DNA of 64,000 nucleotides from Taenia hydatigena (Eukaryota > Platyhelminthes > Cestoda > Cyclophyllidea > Taeniidae). The position numbers and the translations under genes were made by a program. Location of the stretch: positions 31,377,062 through 31,441,061 of the forward strand of contig JADWOT020000001.1 of the NCBI GenBank assembly GCA_036345935.2, read 5' to 3'. Below the pieces are notes generated by a model. The model was not told where the DNA came from. It searched no databases and worked only from the letters and a program-made list of their open reading frames with translations. This document shows positions 10,440 through 22,789 of this stretch, piece after piece (the first letter of the stretch is position 1; each line of letters opens with the position of its first letter).

Positions 10440-12420
10440 AATTAGCAATGAGGCGGAAACGACTACGGCTGTGCAAGTTGACCGTAATTGCACTGCCCTA
10501 TGGACAGCCTGACACGCCTCTTAAGTCAGGTGAAGGAGAAAGGCAAATATTCAGGCTTGTAGTTCATTATGCAGCGAAGTTGGATGCACTAGTCCATGGT
10601 GTAATGTTTGAAGTTGATGTAGATGTGTACCAACCCTCCATAGGCTTGTTGAAGTTGTCGAAAATTGACAATTTCTCTGCGACAGAGTCGTGTCATCTTC
10701 GCCTCGACGATTGATGAGCCAGCCATATAGCCCTTCCAACACTTCAATGACTTGATGATGAGGTCAGACAACTAATGCATCTGCAAGACGTCTTTCCGTG
10801 TCCATCTGCCAATCAGTCAGCTCGCTTGTTTACTTGCGTGGGAAGGTAGGTGTGTGTGCGGCTCGTGGCTGAAATAGCTGGACTGTGGGAAGGAGAGCGC
10901 AACAAGACCGGAAGGTCCCTTGCTGAGTGTAGTGCGTGTTATGTAGCACACGTAGTTTCGCGTTTTTATTACAAGAGGGAAAATCTAGGAATGCTTAAAA
11001 GTTGCTTCAAATACTGTAGCTCATCAAGAATAGCGAGTAGAGAGTCCAGCTCTCTCTGCCTTCCCTCCTTCTACTCACTCATCCGATCCTGTGATACCTT
11101 AACAAATCTTTACTAATCAATTCTTTAAAATCAAAACCCATGTTCTTAGTTCCCGTCTGAGTATTTAACAGTATCTGCATTCGAGACTCTCATGCTACTC
11201 ATCTTAATCTCTCCTAAGTACTCGCTGCTCATTTATCATCTGACCCGTTGGACTAAACCAGCTATCGCGTTAATCAAATATCACAGGCAGTGGTAACTCA
11301 GAGGAAGTCAGGGACAGCTACTCACAGCAGTAGAGTCTGACGAGCAAGGAAATAAGAAAAATTCTCTCTTATTTGCTCTTTTCTGTCTCATATCTCCCTA
11401 GTGGGTTCTAACACCCCTGAAATTACGAGGATTCGCTTAGTCGGAAGAACACCTCTGTGGGTATTACACTTGCAAGAAGTAAGCGTAACGAATGCAATAG
11501 TAAAGCCGACTAGACTGTTGTAAGGACGAAGTCAGGCGAGGCCTAAACTTCATCGGGGCTGGTAGATGTACCTTTAAAAAGTCAAGTCCACTGATACATG
11601 CCCATGATTTGCTCATCGTACTGCCAAACGCAATGCTGGAACCTTGTGCTTCAGTCAGTTGATGCTATTACTAGGCTTGTGGTCAGTAAGACGCCGCACA
11701 CCCTTAAGGCATGCGTTCCTACCAAGTCGCCTCGCGGGATATTGAGCACATCATGAGAAGCTCCCTGCAATCCCGTTGACGTCTTGCAGTTGCTCATAGC
11801 TGTCAAGTAGGAGAGAAAGTGGTGTATTTCTTCGGTTGCTTTGTTTAATCATCGCTTAGAAGCATCCACTGACAGCTACCACCGTGCATACTAGCCATAG
11901 CCTAATACACCCATTCCCGTCTAACTAGAGGTTCCGAATCCTTTGGTTTGACAGTACCACGAACGAATGACAAGTTAGTCAAGCAGTTAACGCCTGGTTG
12001 ATACCTGAGTGTGTGTGGGCCAAATGTTAGACCTGGCAGAAACGTTGCAGTCGCAATGTGTGAATACATAACGATGGGTTTGGCGGTATGTGAAAAGCGC
12101 AGGTGAGCTGACAACTCTTGTATCGTGACTGGGTAGTCATCTAGTACAAATTAATTGCGACGTAATGATAGCGCACATCGCCAAATCCACTTTTAGACGG
12201 TCTTTATCCAAATTGAGGGGATGCCATCCTCCATGCAGAGTGGCCTGCTCCTTTGCATCCCGTTTCCATCTTCAGGGTTGGAAGCTTGTTAACTTATCCC
12301 TAGAAGTGTGTACAATAAAATTTTCGCTTTTTTCTTCCGCCTTGGGCTTTGATTCCCTTGAAAGTCATCGTTGCCGATATGGATTTAGTTCCCTTTTTTA
12401 TCAAGAAGCATGTCTTTAGA
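10440..12420 (-). repeat. Family P partial copy, inverted (blocks A, B and leading block)
   Basis: Relative to 15.5-17.6 kb this is reverse-complement. Block A lies at 10,470-10,640, TCGAAAATTGACAATTTCTC at 10,658, block B at 10,845-11,110 (CTTGCTGAGTGTAGTGCG, CACACGTAGTTTCGCG), then the AGTACTCGCT..CCATTTATC segment near 11,215. The leading block is at 11,330-12,130, with ATCGCTTAGAAGC..CCACTGACAG and CCTTTGGTTTGACAGTACCA. It forms an inverted pair with the block A copy just to its left. Confidence 0.65.
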
Positions 12421-14229
12421 ACGCCCGCTGTCTGACTAAGAGAAAGGTCCAGCAAGGCAAGTGTACCAAAGTTAAGAATTTGTCGGGCATTCGTCGTCAT
12501 ATGATAGCAAAACTGGCAGACGTATTTAACAGTTGGAAGCAGGTCTTTACTCATCGACTCTCAGCGACGGCGGCGATGACCACCGAAACACAGCCTCTTA
12601 TTGGGATGTGGTACCACCATGTACGACCTTTGTCACATTTAACGACTGCCTAGTCACAAAACACAAGGCGCTTGCTTAACTACATTTCCCTCACGTGGTG
12701 ACCGCAGTAGTTCGGGTCGGATCTAGTGCATGACCAACTTTTCCTTTTGAGTGTTTGCCTAAAGTTAACACCCCGACCTATGTGCCCTATGTTTGTGAAA
12801 TTGGCATTGAAAGACAAAAAAGCTGTCCGGATTCTTTTGTATGATGATAATTGGTCTACCGGGCTGCGTCAGCACAAATGTAGTCTGCTCGTTGACCGCT
12901 CTCACTCTATCCTTTCTAAGGGAATGAAAGTCGAGCCTGTCACACATTTCGACGGATTCGCTTGTTTGTTTACACCTTCATGACCGTACCCAAAGATATC
13001 TGACCACAAAGGACCATTCCCCATCAATTCAATTTGCAGCTTTTGTTAACCCAAAACGAGTGGATTTAGAGCAGACAGCTTCTCGTCCAGCATTAAGGAC
13101 TACTTCGTCAAGCACATGTAGTGCAAATGTGACGATGTGCCGAAATGACTTCCGATTTGTCAACGTTAGCGAATGGTTCGGTGACAAAGTGCTAACTCAG
13201 AGCTAAAAGGAGTGGTGGAAAGCTTTGATAAATCCATCTTTCCTTCACCCCATTTCCTTGCATCTTGGCACGATAGTTTGATTTAATTATAGCTTTCCGC
13301 CATATGAAGTCCTAACCTTTGCCACACACTTAAGCAGATCGGGTAAAAGGTAATGACGTAAACATTGGTGGTTTGCATAATCATTAGTGAGTAAGAAGTG
13401 ACGCATGGTGGCAGTACCTGTAGCCACAATCACGACCCACTGGTCCACTAGTCAACGAGGGAGATGTGGCATCAACTGATTGCAAGTGCAAATGTCTGTG
13501 GTGATGTCCTCATGCCGAGGTTGACAATGTTGACACAAAATGCGGCCCAACACGCCAAATGGGTCACCCTCGCTGTTGGAGGTAAGACATAGGTTATTTC
13601 ACGGGTTGACCACTAATGCGTCAAGTGGGGGAGGTAATGGCTAGTGGAGTGTGTGATCGCCTCCAGCATTCATGGCATTCATGAAATCAGATAGCGACAA
13701 AATTTCTGCACTGCTAACCCCTGACCGCACTTTATCCAACTGGGAGGACTATTTAACCACCTGAAGAGAAGCTGCCCTCTTTGTGGCACCGATTACCAGG
13801 ACTCAAATGCGGCGTCGCACAGAAACTAAAATCTGAATCCGTAAGCTTAGGATTGAGTGTCTTGACATGAGAGGACTGATAGTTGGGGAGACGACGATAC
13901 AAATGGTGCTAAATAAAGGGTCTTTGGGGGCAAGCAACCTCTCGACAACGAAGATAAATCGTACTAAATGTAAAGATGTTTGCAGTTCAAGCGATCTGCT
14001 CTAGCTGTTCTCGCCCCCAGCGAGTGAAAGACAAGGAGCATGAGATAAACTTTGGCTTTTATTACTTTTTAGTTGACTACCCTTTCCTTAAAGCGCGTAT
14101 AGTGCGTGCATTTAAATGACTTTATCTGTCTTTGGTGACGTGATGAACGAGGTAGCGTGAAGGGGACTAGGCACGTTGCTGCTCCTGCTGCAAGGCAGGG
14201 AGAGGCGCGCACGTCACTCAGTTGGCCTC
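12421..14229. other. Diverged repeat fragments, no gene recognised
   Basis: 13,080-13,150 resembles the block I landmark of family Q (AGCA.TAAGGACTACTTCGTCAAGCACAT). 13,330-13,370 resembles 6,185-6,225 (GGTAATG.CG.AA.CATTGGTGG). 13,690-13,820 holds a copy of the short N block (LFNHLKRSCPLCG in one frame). The rest, including 13,830-14,229, shows nothing recognisable. Confidence 0.4.
13690..13820 (+). repeat. Family N block copy 1 (His/Cys-rich short frame)
   Basis: One frame reads LGGLFNHLKRSCPLCG followed by TDYQDSNAAS. The same pattern (L-x2-L-x-N-H-[VL]-[KR]-x-x-C, then D-A/S-N-A-A-S) recurs at 47,295-47,380, and in weaker form at 33,380-33,470. The Cys and His spacing hints at a zinc-binding module, but the family is not identified. 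Confidence 0.35.
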
Positions 14230-14970
14230 ACAGGCCAGATTCACGGGTGAATCATTTTCTAGCGTTACAACACTATCAGCTAATAGGCGAAAATAAGCAG
14301 GGACTACAAAGACTGCATTAGGTCCTTAAAGAGAAACCTCATCCTCATTCTTCATGGTGCCTGTGGCTAGAGAGTTGTCACTGAAATGCATAAAGCGTGT
14401 ATCATTTGGGAATAAGGCCGATTATCAATTGTCACTGTCATTTAGACATAGCACATGTGTTGCAGAGCACAAGGTCTAATCGTACTTCTCATTTTATCCA
14501 AAAGAACAGCAGTTGCAATGCTGTGGGCATTGCCCTGATAGGCCAACTTAACAGGTCTTGCATCATCTCACCATAGCAATTTGACTTTTGGTCCTTCTCT
14601 GACCTGACTGCATTATTCTTGGCCATGCTGGCTTACATGGGCAGTAAGGCTTACGCTCCTCGTAAACGGAGTAGATAGATTGTTATTTTTGTTCACTATC
14701 CTCTAACAGGTACATTGAAATGTGTGACAGACTCAACTTTCTTTCCCAAAAACAGTAGAGTGAGAGCAGGCGAAGCGATCGCCTTTCTGTCTCAAAAGGA
14801 AATGACAACAGTCCCATATGGAGAAGCGTGTTTGTCGAAGTGGTTGTGGTGGTGGCTGATCTGATCCGTTCTGATCAGCAGAGCTGCGTGTGTGCATGCA
14901 TCTCGGCCTCCTAGCAGCAGCACCTATCACCTACCTAATCACAACGATTAATCAGAACAAAGACAAGGCA
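14230..14970 (+). repeat. Family Q partial copy (short J plus I)
   Basis: 14,260-14,440 follows 5,280-5,460 (ACAACACTATCAGCTAATAGG, CTGTGGCTAGAGAGTTGTCACTGAAATGCA). 14,630-14,930 follows the GGGCAGTAAGGCTT... and TCTGATCAGCAGAGCTGCGTGTG landmarks. Much of the internal sequence of the long copies is missing. Confidence 0.6.
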
Positions 14971-15490
14971 GCAGAACTGACAACTGAGTCTCTAGTGGTC
15001 AGAGAGATTTAATTTTAAGTTGGCATGGAGCTTGCCACACTTCACAGGTCTCATTGACGCCCCAGCCAAGATGCCTGGAGGCAAATTTGGCTAGATGGCG
15101 CCAATAAGAGAGAAGCACCAGAAGAAAGGAGACTTTAACTTCTAGATTTAAGGCCTTCATAAGGCTGTATCACTTACAGCCTCATGAAATAACTAGTAAT
15201 AACCAGCCAACAAACCAGTGCAGTCGCTTACCTCCTGGGTACTCTCTGAGCCAGCACAACCTTCATCACTCTGACTAGTTCATTGCACCACCAGTAGATT
15301 GCTCACTGCCGGTTAGCATTCTACTCGATGCAAAGAAAACATGGTAGCCCTATCTTGGCCTTACACTTTCTCTCCCAAATAAGATCTATTTAGTTATAAA
15401 GTGACCCCAGCGGGTTATCACGATGTGCCTCTTTTGGCGTACTGCATGTCTGTCTTGCTACAAAACCTATAAAACAACGCATTGCTCACC
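14971..15490. other. No gene; ends in a block D fragment
   Basis: 15,425-15,490 matches 18,380-18,445 (ACAAAACCTAT.CAACAACG.ATTGCTCACCCAAA). The remainder shows no recognisable coding or repeat content. Confidence 0.4.
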
Positions 15491-15494
15491 CAAA

Positions 15495-18400
15495 GATGAC
15501 TTCCAAGCAGCGTAAGGCTACTCCCGTTCCCTTGCGACTAGTAGAGTAAGTAATCGGAGGTTAAGAAGGAAGAGATAAACGCAAACTCCATTGTACACAC
15601 TTCTACGGATATCAGTAAGCTTCTGACCTTGCAGATGGAAGCGGGGTACGAGGGAGCAGCCCCACGCAGCATGGAGGATGACTTTCCCTCAATTTGGCCA
15701 AAGACCGTTTGAAAGGAGCTGCGGAAGAGTGTGTTATCAATATTTTGCAATTTATTTGTACTGGGCGATTACCCAGTCATGATGCACGAGTGTCAGCTCA
15801 CTTGCGTTTTTCAAATGCCACCAACAGCATCGTTGTGCATTCACACATTGTGACCACAAAGTTTTAGGTCAGGTCTAACATATGAACCACTTACACTTTC
15901 AGGTATCGACCACACGTTTACCGGTTGAATAACTTGTCATTCATTTGTGATACTGTCAAATAAAAGGATTCGAAGCCTTCAGTTAGACGGAAATGGGTGT
16001 TTTAGGTTATGGCTAGTATGCACGGTGGCAGATGTCAGTGGACGTTTCTAAGCGATGATGGAACAAAGCGTCCAAAAGAAGATATCCCTTTTCCCTACTC
16101 GACAGCTTTGTGCAACTGCAAGACATTAACGGATTGCAGAAAGCCTCTCGTGATGCGCTCGGTCCCTGCGAGGTGACTTGGTAGGAACCAATGTCTTAAG
16201 AGTGTGCGATGTCTTACTGACCACAAGCCTAGTTGTGGCATCAACTGACTAAGGCACAAGGTTCCGGTCTTGCGTTTGGCTGTAAGATAAGCAAATCATG
16301 GTCATGCAAAAGATGAGCCGAGTATCAATCGAATTGACTTTTCAAATGTACATTTACCAGCCTCGATGGATTTTGGGCCTCGTCCAACTTCATCTTTACA
16401 ACCATTCAGTCAGTTTTATTGTCGCGGTGCCTTGCATCAGCGATATCCATAGAGGTGTCTTTCCGACCTAAGGGAGTTCCCATAATTTTGGTGGCAATGG
16501 GACCCACTAGGGAGATAAGAGACTGAGAGGGATAATTAAGGGGAATATTTTCCGTCTCCTGGCTCGTTAAAGTTTATTGCTGTGAGCTGTCGACTCTGAA
16601 TTCCTCTAAGAAACCACTGTTTGGGATTGTTGGCTAACGAGGTAGCTGGGGTGACCAAACGGGTTAGACGATAAATGGGCAGCGGGTACTTAAGAGAGAT
16701 TAAGATGAGTAGCATGAGTGCCTTGAATGTGAATGCTATTAGGTGCTTGAATGGAAGCTAACAACATGGGTTTTGATTTTAAAGAATTAATTGGTAAAGA
16801 CAAGGAATGAATCCTACATACCTATCCACCCAATTGGTAAAGGTTTGTTAGGGCATCACATGATTGCATGAGTGGGTAGAAGAAGGGAAGGCAGAGGGAG
16901 CTGGACTTTTTGAAGAGGGAAACGGGTGGATGACACAATCGCTACTCTTGATGAGCTGCAGTATTTGAGGCGACTTTTAAGCATTCCTAGATTTTCCCTC
17001 TTTTAATAAAAACGCGAAACTACGTGTGCCACATAACACGCACTACACTCAGCAAGGGACTTCCCGATCTTGTTGCAGTCTCCTTCCCACAGTACAGCTA
17101 TTTTAGTCACGAGCCGCACACACACATACCCTCCCACGCAAGTAAACAAGCGAGCTGCCTGAATGATGGGTAGGCGCAGAAAGAAGTTCCCCAGACGAAT
17201 GCGTTGTCCCACATCATCATTGAGTCATCAAAATTTTAAAATGGCTGTGTAGCTTGCACACCGAACGTTGAGGCAGAGAAATTGTCGGTTTTCGACAAAA
17301 CCAACAAACCTACAACGAGGTGGTACACCTCTACGCCAACTTTAAACACTACACCCTGGTCCAGTATGTGCGACTTTGCCTCAAGATGACCTACAAGCCT
17401 GAACATTCGCCTTCCTCCGACTCCTGACTTGAGAGGCGTACTTGGCTGTCCATAGTGGAGTGCAATTACAGTCACTCGCACAGGAGGTTGAAGAGCACTC
17501 GTTGACCACATCCTGTCACGAGGGAGAGAGCACTGAGCTCCCTGTCTCTGAAACTCTGGCATCCGCTCCGAACTGAAGGGGAAGGTGCATTGCCTCCAAT
17601 CTGTCTAAATTCCCTCAAGTTACCTTCGAACGGTCGCGTTTATTGTATTTTTAGCCAGCTCTACTGACAACCAAAGGGAGGAGTAAAATCTTGTGTCAAA
17701 TGTCCATAAATCCTTCTCAAAAACTCTGGAAATTTAAAGAGATCGGATGTCATCAGCCCATCAAAGCAGTGAATAGGCCATTGTCCACCCAGGCATGGGA
17801 GCACAATCTTCTCCTTTTATTAACTAATGGCATAATGTGACGATGAAGACCAATGAGACGGCAAATACTCCCACGATATTCCTTTCTGCCAACTCATTTT
17901 ACGCAGTCACGCATTTATCTCACGTTTCCCTTTAAAAAGCTCAGATACAATCTTGAAGAAGTCACTGTTGCCAACTTTCGTGTGTGCAACACTAATTTCA
18001 ATTAATCATTTCCATTTTGCTCCCAATCAGTTATTAATGCACCGTTCGGGATCTTCTCGTTGTCTTGTAGCTCAGTGGTCCAATCGGTTGGTCGAGTCCA
18101 TCACGGACTGACTATAAAGTGTGTGACTGTGGCTCCAGACTAATCAGCAGCTACTCAGTGCACTGATTCACCAACGGCTCAACACCTGCCTCTTTTGCCT
18201 ATCTAGTGAACTTGTCATGCTTCCAGCCAACTAGCTAAAAATGCAGGCAGTCGAGTGAGAAAGGAAGCAACTTTTGATTATAGCTATTGCGCAAATCGTT
18301 GACTGACTGACTAGTCCATCAACTAACCAAATCACCATCCAACTGACTACTAGCTAAAACAATACTTATGATAATGCGTCGCTTTTGTGGTACCGCAGGG

Positions 18401-18560
18401 CTGCTTTGTTACAAAACCTATGCAACAACGTATTGCTCACCCAAATTGCTAGATTCGGGCTACTAAAAAAGGTCAACTGATTTGTTCAAGGCTTCTCGCG
18501 AAACACCTGAACCCTCCAGGACGAGCCGACAAGAGACACACGTTGAGCTTGTTGCAGGTT
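15495..18560 (+). repeat. Family P, long direct copy (leading block, B, A, C, D)
   Basis: Begins with AAGCAGCGTAAGGCTACT, shared with 40,335. It then runs through the leading block (15,540-16,620), AGTAGCATGAGTGCC, block B (17,000-17,160), block A (17,330-17,580), block C (17,900-18,170, CAGATACAATCTTGAAGAAG) and block D (18,180-18,560, TTGACTGACTGACTAGTCCATC). From 16,860 to 18,560 it is closely similar to 22,795-24,460, one of the best-matching pairs in the window. The minus strand of block B keeps an open frame, CVRLVTKIAVLWEG...SLAECSACY. Confidence 0.7.
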
Positions 18561-18789
18561 TGACTGACAGCAAGATCAAATCACCACATGCATTAAATGA
18601 GGGCAAGAATCTTTTTTCACGATGGGTTCACTTTGATTGTTCCCTCGTCGTGTGAAAGATAATTGGATCCACTTCCATCTCAACTGCCGAGTCGCCAAAT
18701 TTTATTTTGGGTCATTTGGCATCAAATTCTACTTCTCTCTACGTTAGTAGTTGTCAAGTCGCTTCTATAGCCTTTTGGCTTCATGATGG

Positions 18790-19150
18790 CACTTTACTTA
18801 GCCAAAGGTTAATGCCCGACCAAAGCTGTTGGTTAGCTGGTTGACCATTCAGTCGTTCTACAGCTTGGACAGTAACTGTTCAAGTCTAGCCGACTCATTG
18901 GGGAGTAGGTTGTGAAGGGTCGAAGGTACCTATTAAGCAACCAACTGAGGTAGGTGATGAGCTTCTCATTAACCAGATCGAAAAGTAGTCGATTAACTGG
19001 GATCCACGGTCGCATCAAATCGTCGTGTCATCTCAAATATGACCAAGCATTAAAACTGCTGGTCTCTTTACTCATCTTAAGGATCAAAGACACGGTAGCA
19101 TAGTTGCTGACACCTTACCGTGTCAAGGGATTCGCCCCATCAGGGATTCC
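18790..19150 (+). repeat. Family K repeat, copy 1
   Basis: Shares CAAAGCTGTTG.TTA....GA.C.ATTC, GTCGAAGGTACC and TGATGAGCTT...ATTAACCAGA with 24,660-24,905. With looser similarity it matches 30,420-30,720 and 33,530-33,800 (GCATAG.TGCT..CACCTTACCGTG / GCCCCAT.AG). Confidence 0.55.
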
Positions 19151-19779
19151 GTGTAAAGAATTAAAAGCGTGGTTGCTCATCTGAGATATGCTACAGGACG
19201 CGCATTTGTGACAGTGGTGAAACACTAGAGTTGCCGCTTTACTTTACGGCAATTCACTCACCATAATTTACCTCACCCTGAGCCTCTCCGTCATTCTGAA
19301 CTTTCCTCCACTCGTTTTTACCAGTTTGTGCAGTGTGAAGACGCACAGATGCGACCACATTAATTACTTAAGGATCGTAGCTCCTAAGATTATTTATCAG
19401 GCATAGTTATAGTCTATCCTGCGTGCGAAAAAGCAACTTCATCAATTTCACCTAAAATACATTCATTTTGATCATAAATTAATTCACAATTTCCACTTCA
19501 CTCAATCCTGTAAAGCTTTAATCGTTTTGATAAATGCCTGACTGGTTGTCGGAAATGCAGCTAAGTTCACATATCGATGTCATACAGAAGGCAGTTACAG
19601 ATGCTGAGGATCTTCTACAGGACAGTATTCATGACACAGTGAAAATCCGTCGAGACGCATTTGTGACGCAAGAGCAGTAGCGGCTGTGCATTCTGCAAAT
19701 ACCTCGTCGCAAAGGATTGCAAAAATTTGCTCTTTGCTGCTCATTTAGTGTTGGCTCTGTGCTATAGTAAACCAATCAC
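19151..19779. other. No gene recognised
   Basis: No ORF of note and no match to other parts of the window. It ends at the left border of the 1.5 kb duplicated segment X. Confidence 0.45.
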
Positions 19780-21345
19780 TACAATGAACGCATTTGACCA
19801 CTTGTTTGCGCACAGTTACTCTTGTGTTGGTTCCCTTTGAGTCAGAGGTGTAGGCTGAGTTCTGGAGCACGTGGAGCACGTACTCCTTCTGCATGCCATC
19901 CGATCACTCTGGCAGCATCGCCAGTTCCCTGACTGTTAGTGAGCCACATGGATAGCAGCGACAAAGAGAAGGAAGAGGCTATGGAATGAGCCCTTTTATA
20001 CAAGATTGCGACATGTGCCAACTCGAGAAGTGGATTGTTAAAACAGAAAACAGACATTTAAAAAGAAGTTGACCCACAAGGAGCAGCAATGCTACTTGAG
20101 AAGAAAGAAAACACAAAGGTGTAGACGCAACACCCCTCATTTTATGTGCTTTGCTTGAACGCACAGGTTCACTTACCAAAATGCGCAGATCAATGGGAAG
20201 CAAAATTCAGCTACTGATTTGGGTAATATTAACGTCTAGGAGTACATATTTGTGGTCGTGAAAAGTGGTACTTTTCCTTCTGTAGTCAAAGTGCGTTTCA
20301 TCTAAAATATGAGAAGAGCAAACAGGAAGAAATCGCAATGAGGCATAAGGAGTAGCACAGCTGGTAAGGAAAGTCGAGGGTAAGAAATGTAAGCAGTGAA
20401 CATCCGGTAGGCGCCAGCGGTTGCTTCGCGTGGATGCCCGTGGATTTAAACACCACTGAGGTTATGCTACGCCGATCCGGGTTAGTACATGCGTAGGTGA
20501 CAGAAGTGGAACGCTCGGAGCCGCTGGTACACTTTGTAACATTTCTATCGTCTGCAATACTTTAAATCGTCTGTACCACTCTTGCTCACTCGTTTGCGCT
20601 ATTTCATACCGTCGATTCCTATCCCACATAATTGTATCCCTTTGCATTGTGTTCGATTGTGAAGTATAGCCTGCATGCATTACTCTGATGGATGATGCAA
20701 TACCATAGGGATTGACAGCGGCATTGGTGGTGGAGGAAGACGTCGCAGTCAAAGTGATATCAACGGCTTCATATGAAGTTAATTGAGTGCAAACGCATTG
20801 AAGTTCAGTGCGATGCGGCTGTTTAGTCTGCTGTCACAAATTTCCTGTCAAATGCACGAAGTGTTGCAAAGTGAGTTGTAGAGTGGATACACAGCGACAG
20901 ATGCAAACGGATAAATATTGTTCATATGCGGCAACAAAATTTTGTGTACATCCATTTCAACCCAATCTCTTCTAACAATTTTTGCACTTTTCCGTTTACT
21001 TGGTAGAGCAAATGTCGTTTGCAATTAATGAGAACTCTGTTCGCTGTTGCATCAATCGCTCCAGCGAACTCACTGAGATACTTGGATGTGCTCATTCACT
21101 ACCTGACTGCACCATCTTTACATCACAGGCGTAATTAGGACTCATGAGCACTACATCATGCTCCATTCTGCCAAGATGCCTCAACATCGGCGCGCCACTT
21201 TGAGTAGCGGCTTGCAAAGACAGCACACAAACAGTAAAAACATTTGCTGTTCTGCACATTCATCAACCCTCCTTAAATTAGTCAGACCCGCTTGTTTCTT
21301 TCTCCTTCATATGTTATTTTAGCTTGTTAAAGCCATTGGATTGGA
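19780..21345 (-). repeat. Segment X, copy 1 (about 1.5 kb direct duplicate)
   Basis: Closely similar to 50,438-51,933 in the same orientation. Both copies carry, on the minus strand, exon-like pieces of an unidentified gene: SSSTTNAAVNPYGIASS...TSQSNTMQRDTIMWD (20,570-20,752), DETHFDYRRKSTTFHDHKYV (about 20,230-20,318), and AHVAILYKRAHSIASSFSLS... ending at 19,842. In this copy the middle exon has lost both splice sites: the acceptor CAG is CAT and the donor GTAAGT is ATCAGT. A short direct repeat GGAGCACGT occurs near 19,865-19,885 only here. The last exon is open to its stop here but interrupted in copy 2. Confidence 0.7.
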
Positions 21346-22640
21346 CAGATTTGATGAAGGAAACAGGATGCTGGAAAATGATATTCGCTCTTGCCCATGT
21401 TTAGCCACATATTAAACTCTGACACATTACAAAATGTCCTGCAAGTTCTTACTGCCCATCACCATCCATGCTCTGCAAGTGTGTGTTAATGCACAATCAT
21501 CCCTCTTAACTGGAAGTACATTTCGTCCACCTTTCAAGCGGATGAAATGCTGTCTGGCAGAAGGCTGATTCGCCAAGTGTTTTGCTGCAGTGGTGAGCTA
21601 CGCTGTGGTTTTTACGCATTCGTTTCCTGTCGAGTGCATTAAATGACTGCTGACGTGCTTGACATAGAGATAAATGGGTAGTGAATTCGATGAGATGCAC
21701 TGTAATCAGGATGATAGGATAAAGACATTACCGGATTGGTAGTAAAAGGAAAACAAAGGGAAGTCAAGACAAGTCGAACTTCCTCGGTCACGTGTGATCT
21801 CTGCAACGCTCTTTGCTGCAACAATCAGTGTCGCAGAATAGTTTGAGTGCATGGATTTCAGTAGCTTTCTTTCTCTATAAGAAAAATTTGACCATAACTT
21901 TCTCTTTTCTTACTGTTGCCTTATCAACCAGGCTAAAAACAGCACTTGCAGGTATAGAGCACAGACTAAAATCTGAGGTGACACAAAAAATGCGATTAGG
22001 ATAACACATAGTTAAAACTGACACTGGAACGATTGCTGCCCATCCCTTCTCAGGATGGATGGCGCAGTTTGGTATGAGAGGTATGCTTAATACGAGATTC
22101 CTTACCACTTCAAAACTCGATGGTTCTGTATGGATGCCAACGCCCGAAGTTACTTCGCAGCATTTTATGGGGTGTCCTCACTTGTGTGAATGAAAGTTCT
22201 TGCGCATACCGTTAAAATGTACCATACATGGCTTTGTCACTACGACGGATACCCCATGAATACGCAGCACTTCTTCATCACCAGTTTAATTACAATCGCG
22301 TTCGCCCAAATGCGAGCATCACAAGCATTTTCTTTGTGCTTTAAACAAAGAAATAAATGTAGATTAACCACGCACTTGCGTTTAAAGCTGAGTTTTACTT
22401 AGTACATTCCTATGTTTGCTTAATCAGATCCTTTTGCAGGCAACTTGTTCTTGCCCACGTTGTAGCAGTTAGTAAAGGGTTCTAGACGAATGCTGGTCCT
22501 AAAGAAGATCATCGTCTTACTTCACACCTGCTAATTTATAATCTGAAGGAGAATGATGTGGCTGCATAGTACAAATGTAAACCATTCTTGATTTTGGGTA
22601 ACTTTTAGAAAGAAAATCTTCTAAAACGCGTAAAGTCTGC
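21346..22640. other. No gene recognised
   Basis: Short open frames near 21.8-22.4 kb on both strands show no domain. No match to the repeat families was found. The family P copy begins after about 22,640-22,790. Confidence 0.4.
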
Positions 22641-22789
22641 ATTAGAGAGTCCAACAAATCCTTGTGTTGTGGCATGTGATGCTGTGATGTGAGGGTGGAA
22701 TTGAATGACGAACAGTGGACATGAACAAATAAAGGCGAAGGAAAGAAGGCAATACGCAAGAGTTGATGTGAAAGAAGTGAATGTGGCTT

